A DNA stretch of 42,210 nucleotides from assembly GCA_026390435.1 (NCBI GenBank), contig JAPLFY010000107.1, positions 1 to 42,210 on the forward strand. The letters are read 5' to 3'. Below are positions 1-6,895 of this stretch, piece by piece. This stretch comes from Pseudomonadota bacterium. GTDB taxonomy: Bacteria > Bdellovibrionota_B > Oligoflexia > Oligoflexales > CAIYRB01. The notes beneath the pieces are model-generated. The model saw nothing but the letters and a program-made list of their open reading frames with translations, did not search any database and had not been told where the DNA came from. Each line of letters begins with the position of its first letter. Position 1 is the stretch's first letter. The position numbers and the translations under genes were made by a program.

Positions 1-113
1 TTTAATATTTCGTTTAGCAGACTGATGAGAGCGCTGCGCCCACGCTTACGCGCAAAAAGCATCTTGAAGACGACGTCTAAAGTGGGTCTTAGCAGCGAGT
101 GTTTTAACTTCAT
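1..113 (-). CDS. Rpn/PD-(D/E)XK-type nuclease-transposase, N-terminal part (cut by window edge)
   Basis: Reading the minus strand from ATG at 113 gives 37 codons that run off the left edge. The peptide includes LLRPTLDVVFKMLF followed by LISLLNEIL, which matches the start of Rpn-family proteins (recombination-promoting nuclease / PD-(D/E)XK transposase family, PF12784), where 'PTxDxvFKxLFg...LisfLN' is characteristic. An AGGA ribosome-binding site lies 8 nt upstream of the ATG. The family makes metal-dependent DNA breaks and is often multicopy. Catalytic residues lie outside the window, so it is unknown whether this copy is intact. The 5' flank carries a GTGCCTGACCCC motif (417-437) like the one beside the second Rpn remnant near 35.1 kb. 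Confidence 0.7.
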   Translation of the reverse strand, partial: MKLKHSLLRPTLDVVFKMLFARKRGRSALISLLNEIL

Positions 114-519
114 CGTGATGATCCTGTGCCAATTCGCGGGCGCCAGTGCCCGTGAGTGCACAGAAAATCAACTATGACAGCCCTAAAGTCGAACGACACA
201 GTGGCAGCTAGACGCGATGTCAGCCGCAGACACTTGGGGATACGGCGACTTTTGAGTCAGGCGGTATGGTGACCAGCATCCATAATCGGCCGTAATGACC
301 AGAGGATGAAAAAAGCTCCAGACTTGATTCGGTCCATGACAGTCACTCCCGCTAACTAGTGGAAATCATCGCGATTAATTAAAATCGATTACAATAATTT
401 GATTGATTGCAGTGGGTTAGCTGCGGTGCCTGACCCCCTTCTAACCATGACTCCCAGGATCAAATGCATTATCGTGAAGTGACAAAAGCGTCGGCTCAGT
501 TATTGCCCAGGAGCGATCC
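114..519. other. intergenic stretch, no gene recognised
   Basis: There are 406 bases between the divergent Rpn fragment and the crotonase gene. I see no convincing coding frame. It holds a small inverted repeat CGGGC/GCCCG near 138-153, an AT-rich stretch at 372-402, and the GTGCCTGACCCC motif inside the arms GGTTAG (415-420) and CTAACC (441-446). The crotonase ribosome-binding site (CAGGAG) is at its right end. Confidence 0.5.
417..437 (+). repeat. dispersed TTAGCT..GTGCCTGACCCC motif
   Basis: This 21-base segment matches 35602-35622 with three mismatches. Its core is also present, inverted, at 35083-35098. Here it sits 5' of the left-edge Rpn gene. Read in that gene's direction it is GGGGTCAGGCAC, the same orientation as the copy upstream of the second Rpn remnant. 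It is probably an end or recognition sequence of an Rpn-associated element. Confidence 0.55.
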
Positions 520-1311
520 ATGTCCGCAAACATCCTCACCAAAATCCACGGTAGTATTTTTGAAATCGTCATTAATCGCCCAGAAAAACGTAATGCGATC
601 TCGCTAGAACTTTGGCGTGAGCTTGATGAGGCGTTAATCGCTGCAAATAAAGTGCCGGGCATTCGTAGTTTGATCTTGCGCGGTGAAGGTAAGGCATTTT
701 CTGCTGGCATTGATGTCAGTGCCTTCATGCAACTAGGGGACGGTTACGGCCCAGATTGGTTACATAAGATGCGTGGGATCACCACCGATATTCAAGCGGT
801 CGTCGGGCGACTTGAGCGTATGGAGATTCCTAGTATCGCACTGCTGCACGGTTACTGTCTTGGCATGGGGATGGAGCTGGCTCTAGCTTGTGATTTCCGT
901 ATCGGGACACCTGAACTTAAAGTTGGTCTGCCTGAAGTGCATCTGGGAATTATCCCAGACGTTGGCGGCACTACGCGCTTAACTAAACTTGTGGGCGCGT
1001 CGCGCGCAAAGGAGATCATCCTCACAGGTCGGCATTTTGACGCAGCTTATGCTGAACGCATCGGTCTGCTAAACCAAATCGTGGCTACTGATCAACTGCA
1101 GGCGGCAGGTGAAGCGCTAGCCGCAGACTTAGCTAAAGCAGCACCACTTGCCGTCGGGATGGCAAAGCGAGTCATCGATGGCATGCTCGATTTAGACCGT
1201 GGCCTTATGCTCGAAGGGTGGGCGCAGGCTGCTCTGTTTCAAACCGCAGATTTTCGCGAAGCTGCAGCTTCTATGGCTGAGAAACGTCCCCCGGTATTCA
1301 AGGGCAGGTAA
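520..1311 (+). CDS. enoyl-CoA hydratase/isomerase (crotonase) family protein
   Basis: A 263-aa crotonase-fold protein, the usual length. The oxyanion-hole region is FSAGID (60-65) and LGMGMELALACD (114-125). The two general acid/base glutamates of enoyl-CoA hydratase are present: E119 in MELALACD and E139 in LPEVHLG. D147, eight residues after E139, lies where dienoyl-CoA isomerases (ECH1) have their catalytic Asp, so hydratase and isomerase activity are both possible. The likely role is hydration or isomerisation of an acyl-CoA in beta-oxidation or a related pathway in the cytosol. The ATG is preceded by CAGGAGCGATCC, a good ribosome-binding site. No beta-oxidation partner is adjacent; it appears to be a single gene. 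The substrate cannot be told from sequence. Confidence 0.88.
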   Translation: MSANILTKIHGSIFEIVINRPEKRNAISLELWRELDEALIAANKVPGIRSLILRGEGKAFSAGIDVSAFMQLGDGYGPDWLHKMRGITTDIQAVVGRLERMEIPSIALLHGYCLGMGMELALACDFRIGTPELKVGLPEVHLGIIPDVGGTTRLTKLVGASRAKEIILTGRHFDAAYAERIGLLNQIVATDQLQAAGEALAADLAKAAPLAVGMAKRVIDGMLDLDRGLMLEGWAQAALFQTADFREAAASMAEKRPPVFKGR

Positions 1312-1342
1312 ACCTGACGCAGCGGCCACTTTCGCCCATTTG

Positions 1343-1371
1343 TGGACCTTGGTCTGAGTGGTTGCTATACT
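1343..1371 (+). promoter_or_regulatory. candidate sigma70 promoter for the 1470 lipoprotein gene
   Basis: A TGGACC -35 (4/6) at 1343-1348 and a TATACT -10 (5/6) at 1366-1371 are separated by exactly 17 nt. This leaves a leader of about 90 nt. A second AT-rich block at 1434-1458 sits closer to the gene. This is sequence matching only. Confidence 0.4.
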
Positions 1372-1469
1372 GGAGCCAATCCACTTGCACTACTTGCGTT
1401 CAGCAGAGCTCCGGTTGCCACCTTACCTGTCTTTATTATTAGATAATTAAATAAAATTTGGAGATTTAG

Positions 1470-2975
1470 ATGCGGGCTAACAGCAGAAGTCTTACCGGTC
1501 TTGCGCTTGGTGTAGCATTGGTCTCAGGTGCCTGTAGCAAAAAAAGCAGTAGCAACAGTGACGACCCGGCTAATTCGGACAGCGGCACCGGAACGAACTC
1601 ATCAACGTCATTTATCGTATCTAGCCTGTCTTCCATTCCGGATTTGGACACGTTTATTAAGTCGCAGAGCACGAGTGCTGCTCTATTATCGACTAATCAA
1701 TCTGGGTTGGGGCTGGTCACGGGCACGCCTCCAGGTTTTAAAGATATTGGCAGCTCCGCCACTAATATCCAGACCAATCTGACTGGTAATACTACCACCC
1801 TCGCAACGGATGTTGAGACAGCCCGCAGCAGTAGCGACTGGACTGGCCTACGTACAAAACTGGAAACTTTTCATGCAGCAAACGCTAAGTGCCAGGTGAT
1901 GGAGCACACAGCTAGACTGGTGACGCGCCTAAAAGAAGACACCGGCACCCTGTGTATGTTGAAAAACATCGGGTCGCAAGGTGACAAAGTATTTACCGTG
2001 ACATCGGGCACTGCAATTGCGGATTTGACCTCAGTATTCGCAGCTGCTGCTGAAGATAAAGTGCTGCAGATTAAGCAACCAGATGGCGGCACCATCATGT
2101 TTGATATTAAGGGGACGAACACGCTTCCCACTGGTTTTCAGTTAACGATGACCATGTGTGACGAAAATAATGCACCGACGCAGCAAAATGCGATTGTCAT
2201 CGACAACACCACTCGCAGTCTTACCTTCACCTCTAAGCGTAACGATGCGAGCAAAGGTGGCGCAAATGGCAATTTTAAATTCGTAGGGTCGCTGGTGTCT
2301 GATGGCGCTGGTGGGTATGTTCCAGATACTGCGGCTGCCCGCACCGTGGACTACAGTGGGGGTGGGACTTTCGGCTCTTTTACCAGCTCTGATCAGGGTA
2401 AATTAACCATCTCTGGCAATCTCTTGAACGCAATCTTCTTTTCCTCACATTCCGGAACCGATGGCAATGGTCGGAGCATGGCCGGCACCATTAAAGATGC
2501 GCTTAGCGTGGAGTACACCGGGACAGGCTCTGACAGTCTTGTGATCTATCAAGGTGCTGGGAAAAACACCGGTACCTTCGCGGGGAAAGACGGCAGCGGT
2601 AGTGACTTCACTAATTCGCGCAGCGACACCATCGGCTTTTCTTTCGATAATACCGCGTCTCCGCAGTACAAGACGGAAACTACCTCGACCTTCCTCGATA
2701 CGGTAAATGCGATCGACTTCGCAACGGATCCTATTCTTAGCCAAACTGAGCCTGCTGCTCCTGACACCACTATGGATGCAACCAAGTGTACTGCGACCGC
2801 CACAACGGTACTTAATTTTGCACCAAATTCTGAATCCTTTATGAAGGCGGCGAAAGCCACATGCGATACCTTCCCGCAGCATGACAACGCCAGAATGTGT
2901 GACAGTCTGCGCTCTTTGGAGCAGAGATTTCATAACGCTGAGCACTCGTGTAAAAACGGTGGTCATGGCTGCTAA
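1470..2975 (+). CDS. predicted lipoprotein, function unknown
   Basis: A 501-aa protein with an N-terminal signal ending in the lipobox VSGAC (Cys22), so it is predicted to be lipid-anchored in the envelope. A Ser/Asn/Asp/Thr-rich linker of about 25 residues follows. The rest is Ser/Thr/Gly-rich and beta-like with no motif I recognise. Late cysteines (CTATATT..., CDTFPQHDNARMCDS..., C-terminal CKNGGHGC) could form disulfides or bind metal; the last 35 residues also hold several His. The start is chosen at ATG 1470 behind TTTGGAG. It is a monocistronic unit with a candidate promoter upstream and a strong terminator 25 nt after the stop. Confidence 0.75.
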   Translation: MRANSRSLTGLALGVALVSGACSKKSSSNSDDPANSDSGTGTNSSTSFIVSSLSSIPDLDTFIKSQSTSAALLSTNQSGLGLVTGTPPGFKDIGSSATNIQTNLTGNTTTLATDVETARSSSDWTGLRTKLETFHAANAKCQVMEHTARLVTRLKEDTGTLCMLKNIGSQGDKVFTVTSGTAIADLTSVFAAAAEDKVLQIKQPDGGTIMFDIKGTNTLPTGFQLTMTMCDENNAPTQQNAIVIDNTTRSLTFTSKRNDASKGGANGNFKFVGSLVSDGAGGYVPDTAAARTVDYSGGGTFGSFTSSDQGKLTISGNLLNAIFFSSHSGTDGNGRSMAGTIKDALSVEYTGTGSDSLVIYQGAGKNTGTFAGKDGSGSDFTNSRSDTIGFSFDNTASPQYKTETTSTFLDTVNAIDFATDPILSQTEPAAPDTTMDATKCTATATTVLNFAPNSESFMKAAKATCDTFPQHDNARMCDSLRSLEQRFHNAEHSCKNGGHGC

Positions 2976-2999
2976 GTGATCTAGTTCTAATTTGATCCC

Positions 3000-3030
3000 G
3001 CAAAAGCCGCCTATAAGGGCGGCTTTTTGC
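3000..3030 (+). terminator. Rho-independent terminator after the lipoprotein gene
   Basis: The stem AAGCCGCC / GGCGGCTT is flanked by an A-run on the left and five T on the right, with a short TATAAG loop. It lies about 25 nt after the stop codon at 2975. Confidence 0.85.
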
Positions 3031-3154
3031 TTATATAGCTTCAAATGCAGTAGCTTGCTAATGTTTAGAACATCCACTAAGCTGTGAAGTGCATTAATCT
3101 TTTATCTTCACTTTTTCGCGTATGAATAATTATTCATGGGAAGTAACACGCTTC

Positions 3155-3445
3155 ATGAAGAGCCCAAAATTTATGGCAAATTCCCGAATTCTTATCACGA
3201 CACTTAGTGCTGTTTCCTTTTTTGCTTGTAAAACTACAGCGAGCAAAAATAAGGATCTGCCCACTGAGTCAATCACCCAAATGACCGAACAACAATGGGT
3301 AGACGCTTGCCAAGCAGAGTTAGCCAATCCAAAAGCAGCGGCTAAGGCCCGCGCCGATCTAACTAAACTAGCTAATACCACTGATTGTGCTGCTGCATAT
3401 CCGGTGATCAAAGAAATCTTCGAACACTACGCCAGCAAGCAATAA
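3155..3445 (+). CDS. small predicted lipoprotein
   Basis: Starting from the ATG at 3155 gives a 96-aa protein with a basic N-terminus, a hydrophobic stretch and a lipobox-like SFFAC, then a mature part of about 70 residues. The frame is open from an earlier ATG at 3122, and a further ATG lies at 3173. The 3155 start gives the most usual signal length and has GGGAAG upstream, but the choice is not secure. The mature part is helical and charged, with two Cys (DACQAEL, TTDCAAAY) that could pair. No family is recognised. It lies 58 nt before the catalase-like gene and could be expressed with it. Confidence 0.6.
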   Translation: MKSPKFMANSRILITTLSAVSFFACKTTASKNKDLPTESITQMTEQQWVDACQAELANPKAAAKARADLTKLANTTDCAAAYPVIKEIFEHYASKQ

Positions 3446-3503
3446 TCGTCTGTCATTAATTGCTCTAACTGATCTTAAAGACTTTGAATGTGGAGATAAT
3501 TAG

Positions 3504-4688
3504 ATGAGCTTGAAGTTTGCCCGCGCGCTCGGCGTTGTAGGTTCTGCTTTTTGTGCCGCAAATATTGCCCTAGCTCTGCCACTCACACAGTGGGAAACCT
3601 ACGTCCCCGGCGAGGAGCAAGAGGCCCTAGATACGACTAAAGACCTCATGGGGTTTATGAAGAAAGATTATACGGATCAGGATAAGCGCATGTTCCGCGA
3701 TGCTCACCCACGTGGCATCGGTTGTGTGGCAGCTAAATTCACGGTCAATTCTGATCTGGGTAAAATCTATCAGACAGGGGTATTCGCCAAGCCAGGTAAA
3801 TCTTATGATGCGATCATCCGCTTTTCCGGTTCGCTTGGACCCGCTGGTGATAACGTTGCCGATGCTCGTGGTATGGCTATTAAGCTTTTTGATGTTCCTG
3901 GCACCAAGTTGCTTGAAGATCAACCTAATGCAGTTACGCACGATTTTATTCAGATTAACGCCCCTACTTTTCCCGCTCCGAATGCGCATGATTTTGCTGG
4001 CCTAATAAAAATAAAGGCTAATCCGGCCTATATCCTGCGCTTCTTGGCCGAAAGTCCGATCGGACACGCTTTAGTACTAAAAAATGCGCTCGCGCTTGGC
4101 GGTAAGAATCCAAATAATGGCAAAAGTTTGGCTGAAATGCAGTTCTTTAGCATGTCGCCTTATCTGCTCAAAGGCGATGCTATTAACACTCCCATCAAAT
4201 TTAGTAGCCGGCCTTGTGGTCCCGTATCTGCGGGAGAGTTAAATGGCTCAGAAACTGAGCTGCGCGACGATCTGCAGGAACGTCTGAGCAAATCCTCTCT
4301 GTGCTTTAAATTTGCACTACAGTTTTTCACTCCTGGCCGCGGCCTAGAGGTTGAGGACGCTAGCGACAATTGGACCACCGATAAGGCGCCGTTTATTGAT
4401 TTTGCTGAGATCACCATCCCGCAGCAGAATTTCCGCACCGATCAAAAGCTGCGCTACTGTGACGCTCTGTCATTTCAGCCTTGGCATGCAATTGCTCAGC
4501 ATCAGCCGCTGGGTAATATTAATCGCGTGCGTAAGATAGTCTATGAGACCATCTCGAACTATCGTCATAAGGCTAATATGGAAGCCGGCCTATATGCGGA
4601 ACCAGTGAGCCTAGCACCCTGGAATGCGCTCACCGATTCAACCTATAGTGTCTGGAAAGATGTAAAAATCCCTGCCGCTGGCCATTAA
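3504..4688 (+). CDS. periplasmic catalase-like haem protein (y4iL-like catalase family)
   Basis: A 394-aa protein with a signal peptide (cleavage likely after ALA near residue 24). It has the catalase fold signatures: the distal His in RDAHPRGIG (H68), IRFSGS...DNVADARGMAIKLFD like the catalase RFS...RDpRGfAvKFy block, and an Asn in QINAPTFP (N152) at the catalytic Asn position. The C-terminal block SFQPWHAIAQHQPLGNINRVRK replaces the usual RxxxY proximal-ligand helix; I do not see the normal proximal Tyr. That is typical of the shorter catalase-like subfamily found beside lipid or peroxide metabolism, so true H2O2 dismutation should not be assumed. Peroxidase or fatty-hydroperoxide activity is possible. 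The start has GGAG 8 nt upstream. The last 27 bases of the gene are part of a 57-bp repeat found again at 6839. Confidence 0.8.
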   Translation: MSLKFARALGVVGSAFCAANIALALPLTQWETYVPGEEQEALDTTKDLMGFMKKDYTDQDKRMFRDAHPRGIGCVAAKFTVNSDLGKIYQTGVFAKPGKSYDAIIRFSGSLGPAGDNVADARGMAIKLFDVPGTKLLEDQPNAVTHDFIQINAPTFPAPNAHDFAGLIKIKANPAYILRFLAESPIGHALVLKNALALGGKNPNNGKSLAEMQFFSMSPYLLKGDAINTPIKFSSRPCGPVSAGELNGSETELRDDLQERLSKSSLCFKFALQFFTPGRGLEVEDASDNWTTDKAPFIDFAEITIPQQNFRTDQKLRYCDALSFQPWHAIAQHQPLGNINRVRKIVYETISNYRHKANMEAGLYAEPVSLAPWNALTDSTYSVWKDVKIPAAGH

Positions 4689-4718
4689 GTTTATTTCTTG
4701 AGACTGAGCGCCTTTTTG
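4662..4718. repeat. 57-bp direct repeat, left copy
   Basis: It is identical to 6839-6895 at 55 of 57 positions; the differences are G4680/A6857 and C4697/T6874. This copy covers the last codons and stop of the catalase-like gene and also contains a stray copy of the last six codons plus stop of the photolyase gene (minus strand). The two copies bracket 2.1 kb of foreign-looking DNA, like attL/attR of an integrated segment. Confidence 0.9.
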
Positions 4719-4806
4719 AAGTGGAGCTTTTAAGCGCCTCCGCACTTTTTAACTCTCCGACATCGCTATTTTTTACTCAAACCCAATGGAATGGATGCGA
4801 GGGAAG

Positions 4807-4917
4807 ATGGCTCACGAGAGGTTATCCGTGCGTAAGATTAGGGAAATACTGCGACTGCGCTATGAGGCTGCCACCGGGATCAATAAGAGCTCCTACAAAG
4901 CGGCATCTGGACGCTAA
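4807..4917 (+). pseudogene. IS21-family istA transposase, 5' remnant
   Basis: An ATG at 4807 opens a 36-codon frame beginning MAHERLSVRKIREILRLRYE, which closely matches the first 20 residues of IS21-family IstA transposases. After RYEA the similarity ends and the frame stops at 4915-4917. Only the N-terminal helix remains; the HTH and DDE core are missing. It lies inside the repeat-bounded insertion and suggests the segment once carried or met an IS21 element. Confidence 0.6.
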
Positions 4918-5006
4918 TCTAGCCAAAATTGGTGGTCATAGCCTTCGGTGGCGCGCAATTAAGTATGGTGCTGTCAATCGTCACATACTGCTCGCCTTTC
5001 GGGGGG

Positions 5007-5070
5007 TTACCTTTGCCTTGCGCCTAAGCTAAAGCCGTATTACCTTATTAAGGTAACGCCGCATTACCTT
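5007..5070. promoter_or_regulatory. TTACCTT/AAGGTAA operator-like cluster before the ATPase gene
   Basis: TTACCTT occurs at 5007-5013, 5040-5046 and 5064-5070, and its complement AAGGTAA at 5050-5056. The middle pair forms a 7-bp-arm palindrome with an ATT loop. CCGTATTACCTT and CCGCATTACCTT repeat at a 24-nt interval. The cluster ends 12 nt before the ATPase start. It could be an operator or a recombination/recognition site. AAGGTAA also occurs at 6836-6842, exactly at the right edge of the insertion. Confidence 0.5.
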
Positions 5071-5082
5071 GCGAGAGATTTT

Positions 5083-6552
5083 ATGGCAACATGGCGATTT
5101 TACGGGCGAGAACGGTATACGACGCAACTTGAGGAGATTTTTTGCCGCGGACGGTGGTTTTTCCTCAAGGTAACTGGCCGGAGGCGTATCGGAAAGACGA
5201 CGCTCATCCAAGAGGCGCTCAAAACTACGCGCGCTAATCGACCCGTTCTCTATGTTCAGCTCCCCGATTCGGAGGGCGCCGGTGTTCTGTCAGCAGTAAG
5301 TGATGCTCTCGAAACTTTCCACGTGCCCGAGGAGTCGTTCCCTAAGCCAAAAAGTCTTGCCCAGCTCGCCAATACCATCGGTGCACTTGCCGAGGCGGGA
5401 TATGTAATCGTACTTGACGAATTTCAGTATCTCCACCGAAAGGGCTATGAGGAGTTTCTCTCTATCCTGCAGGCAACGGTCGACCGTCTCTATGCGGCAG
5501 CAGACCGCGTCTCAGGGGGGCTGATCGTCCTTGGTTCGATTCAAACCGAGATGGCGGCTCTTCTGGAAGACCGTTCGGCTCCCCTCTTTGGTCGCATTAC
5601 AGATGATATACACCTTCCGCACCTCGACATCGCGGCGGTCTGCGCCATTCTACGCGATCACGCGGACGATGCTCCAGAGAGGTTGCTCTTTCTCTGGAAT
5701 CTATTCGAGGGCGTGCCGAAATTTTATCGTGATTGCTATGAGCGAAATGTGTTGGGCGCTTCGCGCGCTGAGCTCCTGAGAAAAGTTTTTTTCGAAAGTT
5801 CGGCGCCACTTCGCACTGAAGCGGACAATTGGTTTCTGCGCGAGCTCCGTGGACGTTATGACGTCGTCTTGAAAACTCTCGCGCGGCGTCCGGGCAGTAT
5901 GCACAATGAGCTGGTACAGGCGATCGGCGCGGTTAGCGGTGGTTCACCGAAGCAAATCGGTGGCTATTTACAGTCTCTCATCGAGCGGTTCAAGCTAATC
6001 GAGAGGAAGCTACCGATTTTCGCCAAGCCAGAAGCACGCAAGAGTCGCTATTATTTGACCGATAACTTCCTGCAAGCTTGGCTCGCAGCCTTGGCGCAGC
6101 CGGTTTCAGCGCTCGCTTTTCGTCCCGTCGATGAACTAGTCGTCGAAGCCGACCGGCGGCTTCAGGAGGTCGAAGGCAAGGCGCTGGAGAAACTCACGTG
6201 CCAGCTGTACCAAGAGCGCAGCCGGCTGGGTGTAGGAGGATTTTCTTTGACTCATGCTGTTGAAGGATATTGGGATCGCTCTGATACCGAAATTGATCTA
6301 GTTGCCTGCGACGAAAAGAATCAGCGCATTCGCTTCGTTTCTTGTAAGCGATCTGCAGCGAAATTGGCTGCCGATGCCCCAAATTTGAAGGATCACGCGG
6401 CACGACTCCTTAAGGCTTTGCCTGTCTATCAGTCCTGGCAAGTGGACTACGCTGGTGTAGCGCCTTCCATCGATGCACAACAACGAGCCGCCCTTGCGAG
6501 GCACGGAGTGATCGCTCAGGATCTCCGGGATTTAATGACAGGGTTAACTTAG
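5083..6552 (+). CDS. P-loop ATPase with C-terminal nuclease-like domain (ATPase_2/DUF234 type)
   Basis: A 489-aa protein of the orphan STAND/AAA-like ATPase family common in archaea and scattered in bacteria. Walker A is TGRRRIGKTT (31-40), Walker B is VIVLDEFQYL (108-117), and a sensor-like strand is LIVLGSIQTEM. A winged-helix-like region follows (about 285-360), then a C-terminal domain with the layout of a PD-(D/E)XK nuclease: ALEKL, TEIDLVA and FVSCKRS. The usual ExK is SxK (SCK) here, so cleavage may be lost. The molecular role of the family is unclear; mobile-element or defence functions have been suggested. It is the only intact gene in the 2.18 kb repeat-bounded insertion and has a TTACCTT repeat cluster at its promoter. 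A second, diverged family member is at 24201. Confidence 0.8.
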   Translation: MATWRFYGRERYTTQLEEIFCRGRWFFLKVTGRRRIGKTTLIQEALKTTRANRPVLYVQLPDSEGAGVLSAVSDALETFHVPEESFPKPKSLAQLANTIGALAEAGYVIVLDEFQYLHRKGYEEFLSILQATVDRLYAAADRVSGGLIVLGSIQTEMAALLEDRSAPLFGRITDDIHLPHLDIAAVCAILRDHADDAPERLLFLWNLFEGVPKFYRDCYERNVLGASRAELLRKVFFESSAPLRTEADNWFLRELRGRYDVVLKTLARRPGSMHNELVQAIGAVSGGSPKQIGGYLQSLIERFKLIERKLPIFAKPEARKSRYYLTDNFLQAWLAALAQPVSALAFRPVDELVVEADRRLQEVEGKALEKLTCQLYQERSRLGVGGFSLTHAVEGYWDRSDTEIDLVACDEKNQRIRFVSCKRSAAKLAADAPNLKDHAARLLKALPVYQSWQVDYAGVAPSIDAQQRAALARHGVIAQDLRDLMTGLT

Positions 6553-6553
6553 T

Positions 6554-6570
6554 CGCTGCAGGCTGCAGCG
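6554..6570. repeat. 17-nt near-perfect palindrome after the ATPase gene
   Basis: The arms CGCTGCAG (6554-6561) and CTGCAGCG (6563-6570) are separated by one base, starting 2 nt after the ATPase stop codon. There is no T-run, so it is not a standard terminator. It could be a protein-binding site or a cruciform. Confidence 0.5.
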
Positions 6571-6673
6571 GGTTCTAGCTGCCAGGACAATTTCCGAGAA
6601 AAGTGATACCGGAGCAGCGGCCCGTCGTGGTCCTGCCTTTTTTAACTCGATAGAATCAAAAGAAAAGCCCGCC

Positions 6674-6799
6674 AATGTTCCTGGTTGTGGAGTTACTAGA
6701 CAATGCATCTGTGCCAGTGATCTCGATTGCGGTCCATTCGGTCGATGTGAGCCTGGCGTATACTTTAAGAAGGCTCGTGTATGCAGGAAGGATATCTAG
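6674..6799 (+). pseudogene. C-terminal fragment of a Cys-rich (probably secreted) protein
   Basis: The frame ending at TAG 6797-6799 encodes CGVTRQCICASDLDCGPFGR, then CEPG and VCRKD. Six cysteines in about 35 residues with Asp/Gly spacing look like a disulfide-rich extracellular domain. The frame is open further upstream (to about 6551), but I see no ATG, GTG or ribosome-binding site, so this looks like a gene tail left inside the insertion. The family is not identified. Confidence 0.4.
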
Positions 6800-6838
6800 G
6801 TCCACATCTCCTGAAATACGATTTTAATGATTCATAAG

Positions 6839-6895
6839 GTAAAAATCCCTGCCGCTAGCCATTAAGTTTATTTTTTGAGACTGAGCGCCTTTTTG
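6839..6895. repeat. 57-bp direct repeat, right copy
   Basis: The second copy of 4662-4718 (55/57 identical). It contains the real photolyase 3' end plus a stray copy of the last eight codons and stop of the catalase-like gene. The insertion therefore left both convergent genes with intact 3' ends, as happens in integration at gene ends. Confidence 0.9.

Noticed and set aside
186-198. 13-base match AAGTCGAACGACA shared with 30971-30983
   Set aside because: Several 13-base pairs are expected by chance in 42 kb, and the match does not extend on either side.
366-378. TCATCGCGATTAA shared with the 136-bp repeats at 25.6 and 30.1 kb
   Set aside because: Only the 13-base core with the ATCGCGAT palindrome matches and neighbouring blocks do not, so I do not call it a third copy.
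2445-3077. 210-aa open frame on the minus strand opposite the first lipoprotein gene
   Set aside because: It is a mirror of a Ser/Thr-rich plus-strand gene with signal and lipobox, it reads through the terminator hairpin, and its protein has no recognisable domain.
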